A stretch of 64,000 nucleotides of DNA, from positions 2,456,001 to 2,520,000 of the forward strand of contig JAEMBT020000002.1 of the NCBI GenBank assembly GCA_018873245.2, in the 5' to 3' direction. The DNA is from Archegozetes longisetosus (taxonomy: Eukaryota > Arthropoda > Arachnida > Sarcoptiformes > Trhypochthoniidae). Below the pieces are notes generated by a model that was given only the letters and a program-made list of their open reading frames with translations, ran no database searches and had not been told where the DNA came from. Below are positions 46,964 to 58,416 of this stretch, one piece after another. The translations under genes were made by a program, and so were the position numbers. The number at the start of each line of letters is the position of its first letter. The first letter of the stretch is position 1.

Positions 46964-47435
46964 ATGGGAATGGCTTCATCAAATTTGAACAAACTTTGGA
47001 ATACACTTCGCACTGTGGATTTGACAGAAAATTCAAAAACATTTGGCCACAAAAAGTGTATTGTCCTGAAAGAACTCAGAAAGCCTGAGAAAGGTGATTC
47101 TTTGATCTTAGTTGATTTAAGAGCGTATGTCAATGGATTTCCAACAAAAAGTGGTGTTTGCCTAACTCAGTATGAGTTCAACTGGCTAACTAATAATTTA
47201 CTATATTTGGACGACGTTGAGAAGATTTTGCAGACCGAAAGCTCAGCTAGATCTTTGACAATTGAGCCTAGACCTAAGAAGATTGGAGGGGTTTGCATCA
47301 TTCAACGTGTTGGAGACCAAATTCGAAAAATAAACTTATGCAACAAGGAATTTTAATAAACTTGTCACAAGATATGAAAATTTCATAAATTTGATCGACG
47401 AGATGGAAGAGAAACAATATGAAAATGAAGAGTGA
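46964..47435 (+). pseudogene. PC4-like DNA-binding protein of Polinton, late frameshift
   Basis: ATG at 46964. The stretch KCIVLKELR, then LILVDLRAYV, then GVCLTQYEFNWL resembles the PC4/p15 coactivator fold, whose members carry a V-DIREYY-like strand and a KGISL...W..L end and bind single-stranded DNA. A second half has GGVCIIQRVGDQIRKINL. The frame closes at 47354-47356 after KEF; another frame then continues with a coding-like acidic tail (NLIDEMEEKQYENEE) to TGA at 47433-47435. A single-base change near 47350 therefore trimmed the tail. Damage is mild. Confidence 0.6.
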
Positions 47436-47507
47436 TCAGATGTGAAATTATTCATATAAAAAGATTTTATTTAATATTAAAATGTCTATTTTTATTCCAA
47501 ATTAACT

Positions 47508-48428
47508 TGTATGAATTTTTTTCAATTTATTCAATAGAGTTTATTTACCAAATCAAATTTAATCAGAAGATATGATCTGTTACGTGATTTCACGAGACGT
47601 TTTGCATTGTCTGACGAAGCATCCCATTAACCAATCAAATGATTTGTTCCTTCCTACTCGAAGTAGAAGTCTAGTTATGCAGGCATAAGTTTGTTATCTT
47701 AAAAAAGACATCATTCTATATTGATCATTTGATACAGTCGCTTAAAAGTCAATTTTGTGCTTTATTATTAAAGTAGTCATGAGTGATAAATACAGCTTTG
47801 AAAAAACCAGTTTCGTACAATATACTTCAACAAACCAACCGTCATTCAGGGTCCCAGAAAAACTTCCCTCTAAGTTGAGGTAAGAATTGATGGAACTATC
47901 GAATAAAAAAAAGAAAATGCTGCTGTTAAAATACAGGTATCAATGATAAAATATCCCCAATAAATTATATTTTATTTTTACAAAGTTGTTAGCGAGATTA
48001 TAAAAACCGCAACAATTCAAGAAATTATTAACATTATTTGATAACTCAATTAAACTTAATTAAATGTTGTAATTTTACTTGAAAGATTATCAGTAAATAT
48101 GCAATGTATTACTTTTATTTGAAAATTTTGAAATTTTTTTTATTAAAACAATCATATTTTGAGTGATGTGACTCGTGGCGTGATTTACGTGACTCAAGAG
48201 TTATGATTTCACAAAAATTTTTACATTGTTCGAAAAAACGATGAAAAAATTATTCCGATTTTCAGGTTTTCATAAAAAGTGTGTTTATATGAAAAACATG
48301 GTAAAGATAGAGGGTAAACCTCAAAAAGACGGTCTTCGCGGTAAGAACCAATCAGAAAACTCCATCCGTCCCATTGGGCGCGTTGGAGCATTTTGATTGG
48401 TGCTTACCTCAACCGCCGCACTTCTACT
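47508..48428 (+). repeat. Polinton right-terminal module, copy A
   Basis: This segment is a direct diverged duplicate of 60004-60980. It includes a short ORF starting at 47779 (MSDKYSF), cut by a TAA at 47881 and matching the 67-codon ORF of copy B. The last about 280 bp is the terminal inverted repeat, ending CGCCGCACTTCTACT. The next six bases are ATTAAC. Confidence 0.85.
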
Positions 48429-48726
48429 ATTAACATTGAAACATTTTGGAAAACCACTTTTCAAATTTGAGCAATCTTTACATAAGTTTTATACAATAGA
48501 TCATAAACTTTTATTCTTATTGAATTTTATTCAGCTTTACCGTTGTCTAAAGTTATAAGAACATATTCATAGTTATCTTAATTGTATATTCAAGCCCTCA
48601 AATTCAAATTCAAACGAATTAAGGGTACCTTTAATTTGGGTCAAAAATAAAGCAGACGTAGTTTATGGTAGTATCGATGACGCCACAGCGTTACATAATA
48701 ACAACAGCGATAGGAAACAATAGGAA

Positions 48727-48987
48727 ACACAGCTCACTACATTTCTGTTAAATGTGATCTTAACTTTGAGAAAGCCAGTTATTTTGCCAGCGGCTAAATT
48801 ACTGCTCGCTATAGAAAGGTATTGTCTTAGCAACTAAAATGCGCGCAAAAGTTTATAAACACAAATTTGAAGTTTAACGATACCACTTTTGGTACTTTTA
48901 TAAATGCAGATTACTCTGTATTAGAATAGCCTAAGGGTATAAACCCAAAGTTAAGATCACATTTAACAGAAATGTAGTGAGCTGTGT
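48727..48987. repeat. MITE with 42-bp inverted termini
   Basis: Termini ACACAGCTCACTACATTTCT... (48727-48768) and the exact-looking complement (48946-48987) flank about 180 bp without an ORF. It sits about 440 bp upstream of the first HGSNAT exon. Confidence 0.85.
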
Positions 48988-49426
48988 CTCAACGTTACAA
49001 AAGCTATGTTTTGAATGTTAAATAACTTCTCGTCAACTCTTGACATAGATATAATCAGAAAAATAGTTTAACAGATACTCGAACTAGAACGGAAAAATAG
49101 AGTCGGATATTTTTTACTGATAATTGTTTTTCTCGGTACATAGTTTAGTCGTTAGGCAGTGTCTGAGATCGGAAGCCTATCGTTTAGTATAAAATGACAA
49201 TTGAGTTACAATTTCTAATGATTAACTACACCACTCAATGCTCTTCTTATCAATTAGTTGATAACTTTTTAATCGTAAATAATTTTCTACGTACGTGTGT
49301 ATTCTTATAGTTATTTGCCTAATAAAATTATTTTAACATTTTATTCTTATTTTTTGAGTTCTTATTTATTGTGTAGATAATTTGAGCTAACTTTTTGTCA
49401 ATCGTAAGAAAATCATTTTTATCGTA

Positions 49427-52400
49427 ATGCCTGATTTAAAAGTGGACACCGCAGTAATTCATTTTATCAATAACTCCCCTAACAATTTATATATTTGGAC
49501 GCAACTCACGGAATGCTTTGAGGTTTGGATTCGTTCAATTGTTTAACTTTTTCCTATTATCTTGCCTTTAGTTTTTTATTTGTTTTTCACTCATTCTCAC
49601 ATTTTTGTTCACTTTTAAGAAGTTTTTTTCTAGTAGTATATGAACTTTACTAAACTTGAAATATTTATTAGTCTTAAATTTGATTACAATTGTTATTTTA
49701 AAGTATTATTCACTATTAAGTAAAACGAGTTTTCAAAAGTTTTGTTGAGTCATTTGAAAAGAATGGGTCAAAACTTTATCTTAAAGCCTTATTTTATCTA
49801 AGAGTTCGTAACTAATCCAAAACTTATAATGTTGATTAATTCATTTTCTACAATCTATTTAGTGTCCATTACTTTTTTGGTCAAATATAGTGCCAAACTC
49901 AACAGAACAGCTATTAGTTAACACCAACTATGGTCTCGAGTATGCCATCAGTGAAGACCCTTCCTCACATGTGAGATGGTGTGACAGTAGCGAAACGTTG
50001 AAGGATCAGTCAGAACATACTGTGATGTAATGCTTGTGCACAAAAATTCTAATTATCTTAGCATAAGATCTAATTTTCAATCCTTAGCATTAATGAGAAT
50101 CCAGACAACAATTCGAGCAATCGATACACTTGCTCTATTTCGACCCAATCTGAAGGTCGTAATAATATCTGGCCATTAATCGGAGCCGCAATAATCTACG
50201 TATTGGCCGCTATTGTATTTTACGTCGGTCGAAGATTTTATTATCGATGGAGAGAGGACGCGCGGCGAACATGGCCCTACCGAGTGATCCTATCGCGGAC
50301 GCTGCCGCAGAAGAAAAGAAACGAAAACGATTGAAGTCTTTGGACTGTTTTAGAGGGTACTCATCCTTATATTTACCAAATCGTCTCATTTCTCATCGAA
50401 ATTTCTTAAAGAGTTTATAATTTGAACTCTGAAAAATTGTTTTCTCAAATATAGTTATTCGTTACTTATAGAAGTTTTATTTCTCAATAGTCTAATTCAA
50501 GATTGACTTTTTATTTCGTAAACTACAAGTACAATATTCTGAAAATTGTTTATACAATTATTTTAATTTTTCTTCAACTAGCCCTTGTTTTGAGCTCTTA
50601 TTGATAATATAGGTAAAAATCTACTGTTTTTCAATTAGCCGTTGACACATGTTTTGCTGACTCATTGATTAACTTTATCCTCTAGAATAACAATCTTAAT
50701 GATGATATTTGGAAGTTACGGGGCTGGAGAGGACGTTTTGTCAGATCACGCGGCGTGGGATGGGTTCCAGCTTGCAGACATCATATTTCCCTGGTTTATA
50801 TTCATTATGGGCACAACTATGGCTATCAGGTTGACAAAAAACCACAGAACACCAAAATTCTAAAACTGTTATTAACGAAAATTTCGTAATTTCTATTAAT
50901 AATAGCTATAAAAGTATTGTTATTCGTCAAAAAATGCCAACCAACAAAATATTCTGCAAAATAATCAAGAGGTCGATCAAATTATTCCTGATCGGAATAA
51001 TACTTAACTCAAACGGAAATCGTAATTACATATATTTTTTGTTAGCTTCACACTAATTTCCTATTGAATGAAGCCCTAAATAGGACTTTTGTAATTAGAC
51101 AACTAGTTCTCTAAATCGCATAACAAAACCTGACGAACCGTTGAAGCGTTCTAAATGACATATTAAATGACATATTAAATGACTTGTTATTTTTCTCTAT
51201 CTCCTTAGCAAACTTCAAGAAACTTCGTATACCAGGAGTACTTCAGCGGTTCGGTATCTCTTATTTTGTGGTCGCGTCTTCTCATGTGATATCACTTAAG
51301 TTACACAAAGGAGAACTATTTGGAGCGCGTATGACATTATTTACGTCTAATTAATTACTTATAAGACAATTTTATTTAAGACAACTTTATTCTTTAGTGA
51401 AAGAACGGGTCAAGTCAATACTATATAAGCAGTCAGTTGCCTCGTTCTTTAAGCTAAACTAATCAGTTGTATTTTAGATTAGATTTTCTGGTCTTTAATA
51501 TGATTATGTTTGATTTTTAGTACGTATTCATCAGTTGATTGATATAATTCCGTATTGGTTCGAATGGATTGTTATGACAGTAATGGGTGCCATTTATTTT
51601 GGACTATCTTTTGGCTGGGAATGGGATCCTAACTGTCCTCGAGGATATGTTGGTAATTAATAGAGCGTTCATTATGATTCAACTGAAGCGAAAACTAATT
51701 TTTCTTGAGCTGAGAGTTTTTCTAAGACCTGGTTTCAAGTTCACTATGCATTGTTAATTTAAATATAAGCTCATATAAACTGTTCACCTAGAATAGTCGA
51801 TAAAATAATTTTAATATCATTTTTGTCACACCCTTTCTCATTTGAATGGTTTGGCAGAAGAGCGACAAGTAAATACTACGAAAGCAGTCACTTAAGCCAT
51901 TCTTCTAGCAAGCTATTCAATTCCTGTTTCGGTTAAACTTTTTTAATCAGTTTATGAAAATTTGAAGCGAAAATCAATTACAATGTTTGACTGTTATCTA
52001 AAAATTTTGATTTTCTATTCAAACGAATTTTAGGACCTGGAGGTTTATATAAGAACATGTCTCACATCCACTGTACTGGAGGTGCAGCCAATTATATCGA
52101 CGTATGGCTGTTAGGAAAAGAGCATATTTATCAACACTTCACGGCTTCCAAGCTATACGATCCACAAAAAAAATTTGGTCTATCGCACGACCCCGAAGGA
52201 GTTCTCGGTTAATATCAATCCAAAAATTCAATTCAAGTCATTGTAAATGATATTTATTAATGAGATTATATTTGTTTCACGCTAAAAGGTGCCACAACTT
52301 CGATAATATTAACATTCTTAGGACTACAGGTCGGAAAAATATTAATCGCTTATCCAAACCCTAAACAACGAATTACTCGTTGGATTGTTTGGGGTGTAGT

Positions 52401-53131
52401 TCTTGGTATTCATTATTTTCTCTAATTTTTATAAAGAATTTAAGTTGACAACTTTAGCGAAACCTTATACTAGCAGGAAATTAGTTAAGAATTAATTTAA
52501 TTTTGAGTTGTTATTTTTAATCTAAGCATCAGTTTCTTATTAAGATTTGCTAGAACCTTTTCTACAGTTTAATCAAGTCAGAGATGAAGTTAGATTTAAA
52601 AACAGATTTTAGTTAACTAATAACTATTAATGCACTTCATTTCTAATTGTTTGTTATTTGAAACATAAACTTTTTAGATAGTTCAGGTCAGAAATAGTCA
52701 TTTTTGTGATAATAATGAGCTAACAGTAATGAGTTGACTTAATATGAAATTGTCTAATATTTGAAACTTAACCAATAGGTGGTTTGTGTGCACTATTTGC
52801 CGCACCTGGTTGGATACCAATAAACAAGAATTTGTGGTCATTTAGTTTCATATGTTTAACAAGTTCTGCGGCTTGTTTTGCAATAAGTCTATTGTATTAC
52901 TTGATTGATGTAATACGCGTTTGGCCAAACGGACAACCATTCCATTACCCGGGAATGAATCCTATACTGTTATATATCGGGAACCGTATCTGTGCGGGTA
53001 TGATTCCGTGGACTTTCAATGTTGACGAAACATCACATGTCGGGTTACTGGCTAGAAATTTAGTCAGAGTCACCATTTGGTTCATCGTTAGTATTGTTTT
53101 GGCTCAAAACGGACTTTTCTTTACGGTCTAA
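49427..53131 (+). CDS. HGSNAT: Heparan-alpha-glucosaminide N-acetyltransferase (one apparent frameshift)
   Basis: Ten exons: 49427-49522, 49911-50026, 50088-50356, 50686-50829, 50906-51021, 51209-51328, 51521-51652, 52034-52207, 52289-52405, 52779-53131; about 545 aa. The enzyme moves acetyl groups from cytosolic acetyl-CoA across the lysosomal membrane onto heparan sulfate glucosamine. Family blocks are clear: RLKSLDCFRG, DHAAWDGFQLADIIFPWF with the presumed active His, LRIPGVLQRFGISYFVV, CTGGAANYID, YDP/DPEGVLG, PINKNLWS and FHYPGMNPILLYIG. Exon 3 starts in one frame (TM1: WPLIGAAIIYVLAAIVFYVG) but ends in another; a one-base loss between about 50250 and 50320 fits. The first two exons are less certain and no signal peptide is seen. 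Either a sequence error or a new pseudogene. Confidence 0.9.
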
Positions 53132-54200
53132 GTCATTGTCACTTATTTTAATTTTAGTTTGATTATTAACAGTGAGCTTAGGGCTATTTGGTTACCAAAA
53201 ATTTTTCTATTAAAATAATGACCAAAAACATTCCATGAGAGCTGTTAGTATTGATTTTCGCTACTATTTATGTAATTAACGTTGAACTAAATCACTGCCT
53301 CTTATTCTTTCTATTATCGATGTTTTTGAACTAATCTTTACCCTAAGAGTATTGCTCTTATGAACACAAATTAAGTTGAAATTCTATAAGTTCTAAAATT
53401 GTAATAATTGCTAAATTTTTCTTTTTGCTAAATCTTAGTAATCATTTTTTAATTTATTTCGATATCTTAATGGAGTTTTATAGAAAAATGTTCGCATGAG
53501 TGAGAGCTTATTCAAGAGAACTAGAATTTAAACTTAACTATCTACACATATAGCCATATTTGAATCGATGATTTAAATAGTAATTTGTAGTTGGCATCGT
53601 TTCTAAAATGTTGGATAGAACTCGTCGGTAATGGGTAGCGTTGCAGTTCGCTGCTTTGCTTGTGGTTCTGGTGGAGATGTTCGCTAATTTTTATTATTTC
53701 AGATACTACATTATTATAATAGAGGGCACAATTCCCATTCATTTATAAACTGTTGATAAAAACTTTCCCAAAGTTTAAGTCATTATACAATTAAATCAAA
53801 ACAAGATATAAAACAATAAACACAACAATTGATAATAAATTGAGATAAATTAAAATTAGAGTCAATCGGTAGCAGTTTTGAGAGTTTTAAAATTCATTTA
53901 AAACTATTACTTCAAGCGAGTTAATAAGAATGGCTCAAAATTTAAATTTCTTTGAATTAACAAAAATATTAAATTCTGAAGAGCTTACAGTAGGATTTCT
54001 TCAATAAAATAATTTTTATTAGATCAGAATCAGGCCATTAATTCTATAGTTGGCATGCATTGCAAATAATATGCAAATGGGTACAATTTTTGAAATTTTA
54101 TTGAAATTAATCTTAAAATGAGAACTTATTTTCTAATAAATTAGGAAACAAATACCGATTAGGTAAAGATAATTGTCGCGAACAACCCAAAAACCATGTT
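53132..54200. other. Gene-free stretch
   Basis: AT-rich sequence downstream of HGSNAT. I see no coding frame or repeat. Confidence 0.45.
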
Positions 54201-55395
54201 ATGATCGTGGACAACAAAATTAAGCATTACATAAGGTGTTCAAAATGTAGAAATAAATCTTCTGTCAAAAATGCGACACAGTTGGCAACTGGAATACACG
54301 GAGGTCTGAGTTCAGAGATGGATACCCAATCTGCATTGAGAACATTAACGCGAAGAGTTTTGAGTAATTTTTTGAATAACAATTTTATTTGTAGGCAAAG
54401 ATCGATGACCTTTCTCCTCGTTAGCCGATCGTTTTGGGCTATCCCACACAAGAGTGCAATTAAGAACTATCGTCCCAATCATATACTTATGGGCTAAAGG
54501 AGCTAATGTTCAACAAACAATGCATTATTTGAAAGGAACATTAGAGATCGAAAAGTTGTGTAGAATTGGCGAAGAAGATTGCGCAGTTTGTTGGGAAGCA
54601 TTAAACAACGCTCCAGCGATGGGCGGACCCGGAGAAGTATAGTTTTGCTCTATGCACTGTACTATTCAGTTATGACTTGCTATCATTTCTGAAAAATTAG
54701 GTAATTCAAATTGACGAAAGCCTCTTTAGAGGCAGAAGAAAATACAATAGAGGTCATGCTCTTTTAGTGAATCAGTTCCTAGTAGCTACTCAAAACTATG
54801 GCAATCGCGTTCATGGCCCTTGGGTTTTCAGCATAGTTTGGAAGAGAAGAGATGGTATCAGCGAATTAAGAATGTTTTCAGTTAGTTATGACTTATTTAA
54901 GCTTTAAGGACCGTATACACACTTATTTAAACCCCGCTTAAGTCTAGACCAGGTTTAAATTTCGAGTATAAGTAAGTTTTAAGACGAGTTTCGAGTCTTA
55001 AACCTAGTTTTAGATTTAAACCGGATTTATACATAAGTGTGTATACGGGCCTAAAAGCTTTAATACAAAATAATTGTTTAGAATTTCACTCATAAAGTCT
55101 CTTCAATGATTCAAAAAATAAAGTTTGATAAAAAACTTATTATAAGGTACTAAGACGAGATGAAACGACTTTAAGACCTATTATTCAAAAGAATGTGTTG
55201 AATGGCTTTCAAATATGGTCATATGAGTGACCTGTATATGCTAATATTGACCAAAACACATCAAATAGTTGGGGACAGTACACCCACCGAACTGTTACTC
55301 ATGCGTACGTTTTCTATAGCTTAGAGTCTTAGCTGTACGAACAAGAATATCGTTCCTCCGAGGAAACCTATCGTTACGACCTATTGGTTTGATTA
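54201..55395 (+). pseudogene. Merlin/IS1595-type transposase remnant
   Basis: Pieces in order: a Cys-x-x-Cys zinc-type region (YIRCSKCRNKSSV, about 54230), YLWAKGANVQQTMHYLK and DCAVCWEAL (54490-54640), then after an intron-like gap (GTATAG...ATTAG) VIQIDESLFRGRRKYNRGH (54701-54880) with the first catalytic Asp, and after a second gap (54881-55146) VLRRDETTLRPIIQKNV. The second catalytic Asp region has a stop (near 55228). Later THRTVTHAYVF recalls the family's H-x-x-V-x-H part. Intron-like gaps are in phase, as in host-adapted Merlin genes, but stops and frame changes mean this one is dead. Confidence 0.75.
54907..55052. repeat. Hairpin element inside the Merlin remnant
   Basis: The ends AGGACCGTATACACACTTA and TAAGTGTGTATACGGGCCT are inverted copies, and the interior is also palindromic around GTCTTAAA/TTTAAGAC words. 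AAGCTTTAA occurs at both sides (54899-54907 and 55055-55063) and may be the target duplication. It lies in the second intron-like gap. Confidence 0.75.
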
Positions 55396-57602
55396 AAATT
55401 ACAATTCATTTTTTGAAAACTTTTGTCAACTTATATGCTGATTAAGTTATGATTGATTGTTCCGAAAGTTTCTTTTTTCATATGGGATATGCTTTTGTTT
55501 TTATTATATGCCCTAAATCTTAGCTATTGTTGTATTGATTTATTAATGTTTTCATTCAATGCAAGTTTCGATGATTTAATCGTTAAGGCAAAAGGCTAAT
55601 AATTAATCAATACACGTAAAATGTGAGATATTCGTCACTTTCATTCAAAGTAAAAATATTCTGATCAAAGAAAAGCATATTTAGTAGAAGTCAAAAAAAG
55701 AGGTTCGGTGGCCCCATAGAAAATTCCCCTGAGACGCCGATTTCTTTGAAATTTTTTATTCAAAAAGAACACAAAAAGAATATATGTTTGTGCTCATCAC
55801 TTTGAAATTGGACGCGCCTGAGCGCTTCGAATAATTCCAGAATTTTGAATTTTCAAATTTTTACTGTAAGAAAACCGTTAGAAATATTTTGAAAACTTTT
55901 TCATTAAAACTTAAAGTTTGAATACAAGTTTATGAGGAAGAAGAATCATCATAAATTTTTCATTATTAAGAAAGTTATAAAGATAATAAAATTTCAAAAT
56001 TTTATTTATACATGTTACCCCGAAAGGGCTAGCTTGGGAATTTTTCCTAAAAACAACTTTATCTAAAGAAGCTTTGGTTATAAGGAAAAGCTAGCCCTTT
56101 TGGGGTAACATGTTGAAAAAATACAAAAACCAAAAATTCAATTTTTATTTATTTTCAGATTATTCTGAATATGTTTAAAATAATTAATGTTAAAAAATTT
56201 AAACCTCATCATTTTATAATCATTATAGAATTTTTATTGAGTTTTGAAATCATATTTGTTGCATACTGCTTCTTAATTAGTTTCTTAATTAGACCTATAA
56301 TGTAATATTTTTGTAACAACCTATATTTCTAAACTCTAATTTTCATAACTCACCTTATATGTCAACATTTATTACCGATTTAAAGATTACTTTCTGTTTG
56401 TACAAAAGAAATCTTCACATGCTTGTCTCAATTGTACAAATTATGAAGACAGCTGAGAATAAGCATATTTCAACTCTTAAAACCTGCCTAAGTATGTACT
56501 AATTATACAATTTTCCAATCCTAGCTAAATGTGCTAATAACCTTGTAAGATTTAGCCTATCATTGTAAAATATTTTCTAATTTAACCCGCCTATTGTTCC
56601 TATAAAATATCGTGCTTTTCCTAAATTTTTCGCTCTTCCAGTGTTAAAATCATGTGAAATCTTATGTAATTTGTATTGTGGTTATGTTTAATGAAGTGCT
56701 TATATTTTATATTTGCTTTCGTACACGCTCCTATCAAAGATCCAGACTTTACAATATATATAAGTAAACAGTTTATTCGACTGATAATTTTCAACTAAAT
56801 ATTTTAGCAAATTTTAGTGAGATACTCACTTGAGAGCTCAAGCTAATACTAGATTGAATCTAATATCTTGATTATTAGATGTTTATATTTCTGTATTTAC
56901 TACGCAATTAATAAACATTAGATTCGATAAAGATATTAACTTCTCTGAACAGAAATATGGTTCTATGAAACATAACTCTGTCTATGAAATAGATTTAAAG
57001 AGTATTTTTCATAACACAAATGCTCTTATTTTAATCGATGCAACATATGCACTGTCATTATTTAATAGAAAAAATTTATTCGCTGGCAATCTATTTTTAT
57101 TTATGTAGTTTAATGTTTATTGAGAAGATTTATGAGAAATAGAATCATTGTTCGAAAAATGCAGTTAACTGAAACAATTGTTCATAAACTATTTACTATT
57201 TCCTTTAAAGAAAAAGAAAATTGTTAAGAACTCTCTCTTTCTCTTTCTCTCATAAAACATTACCAATTGAACAATATTAATTTATTAAAGTCTGAATAGT
57301 CACTAAGTTTTACATATCCTTCGACTGAAATTTCTTATCTCACTATAACCGTTTATTATATTCAGGGACAAAACTGAATCCCTACAACAAAACAAGGTTT
57401 CACTTTCCTAACGATCTAAGTGAACTTGAATTTAAGTAGAAAACGTTTTACAATTAATTCTCGGTCTGGAATAATTTGAAGCCTTATTTTCAAGCAAACG
57501 ATAGCTGAATGAAAATTTTAATACTATTGAGCACTTTTGAAGCCTTCACGAGTGAACGCCATAGAAAGAGAGAAGATTGATTAAATTGTTTCTATTATTA
57601 AC
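55396..57602. other. Gene-free stretch with one hairpin
   Basis: AT-rich. A hairpin at 56010-56112 has arms ACATGTTACCCCGAAAGGGC and a near complement. A short CT-rich microsatellite lies near 57225-57250. Nothing else is supported. Confidence 0.5.
56010..56112. repeat. Hairpin MITE-like repeat
   Basis: Arms of about 26 bp (ACATGTTACCCC at left, GGGGTAACATGT at right, each with an inner GCTAGC) surround about 50 bp. No ORF. Confidence 0.75.
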
Positions 57603-57903
57603 AGTAGAAGAGCGGCGGTTGTGGTAAGTACCAATCTAAACGCTCCAACGCGCCCAATGAGACGAATGGAGTTATCTGATTGGTTCTTACCGCGAAGACC
57701 CGTCTTTTTGATGATTTTCATCTCAATTAGTCATTTTTACTATAAATAAATTTATTTGGTAAGATATGAAAAATTTGAAGTGTTTTTTCGAACAATGTAA
57801 AAAGTTTCGTGAAATCGCAACTCTCACAAGTCACATGAATCACGCCACGAGTCACATCACCCGAAATAAATTTAATTTTTAAAATAATTTTTATTGAAAC
57901 AAT
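57603..57903. repeat. Polinton B left terminal inverted repeat with nested palindrome
   Basis: Inverse match to 60690-60980 and to 48150-48428. The tip contains an imperfect palindrome (57623-57691): GGTAAGTACCAATC on one side and GATTGGTTCTTACC on the other, around a CG-rich CAACGCGCCCAATG centre. Confidence 0.85.
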
Positions 57904-58416
57904 AATAAAAACGTTACACAAATATTTAATACTAGATAAGCAAAAATTAAAATTAAGATAAATAATTTATAAAAGCACAAATAATTTAATTATTATATGA
58001 ATTATGAAAATGTAGTTTCCCTAAGTTTCCTTTCAGTCTATCGATAATAAGCTGTAATATAAATGTTAAAAGATTTTATTATTATGCAATATTAAACATA
58101 TTAAGCTATATTGGTAATTTTACCTTAATTATCTTCTCCTGAAAGTGTTAACTAAAATTTTTTTTGTACATTAGGTTTATATTAGTCAACGCATGCCATT
58201 TTCGCGGTTTTGACGAGTTGGACAACTATTTTATACTCAGCCTGCTTTTATAGTTTTATCATTAGTGCTCAAGTTATTCAAAGAGTGTGCGGTCAAGAAA
58301 TTTTTGAATAGAAACATTAAAATTGATAGAGTTATAGCCTATTTTGTGACTTTATATTGTGTTTGTTTTTAGTTTTATGCTTTAGTGATAAAGTGCAATT
58401 TTCTTTTTACATAACT

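Larger units (their letters stand above)
45070..48428 (+). mobile_element. Maverick/Polinton copy A (left end missing)
   Basis: Gene fragments in the order capsid-type, adenain-type protease, uncharacterised protein, PC4-like protein and a small terminal ORF, all on the + strand, typical of a Polinton late block. The right end is a terminal inverted repeat at about 48150-48428, which matches inversely the left terminus of copy B (57603-57903). The left side stops at the foldback element. Polintons are self-synthesising virus-like DNA transposons; this copy is defective in several genes and lacks polymerase and integrase. Confidence 0.85.

Noticed and set aside
50260..50310. A micro-intron explaining the HGSNAT frame change
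   Set aside because: The only GT...CAG interval (GTGATC to GCCGCAG, 27 nt) is a multiple of three and would not change the frame.
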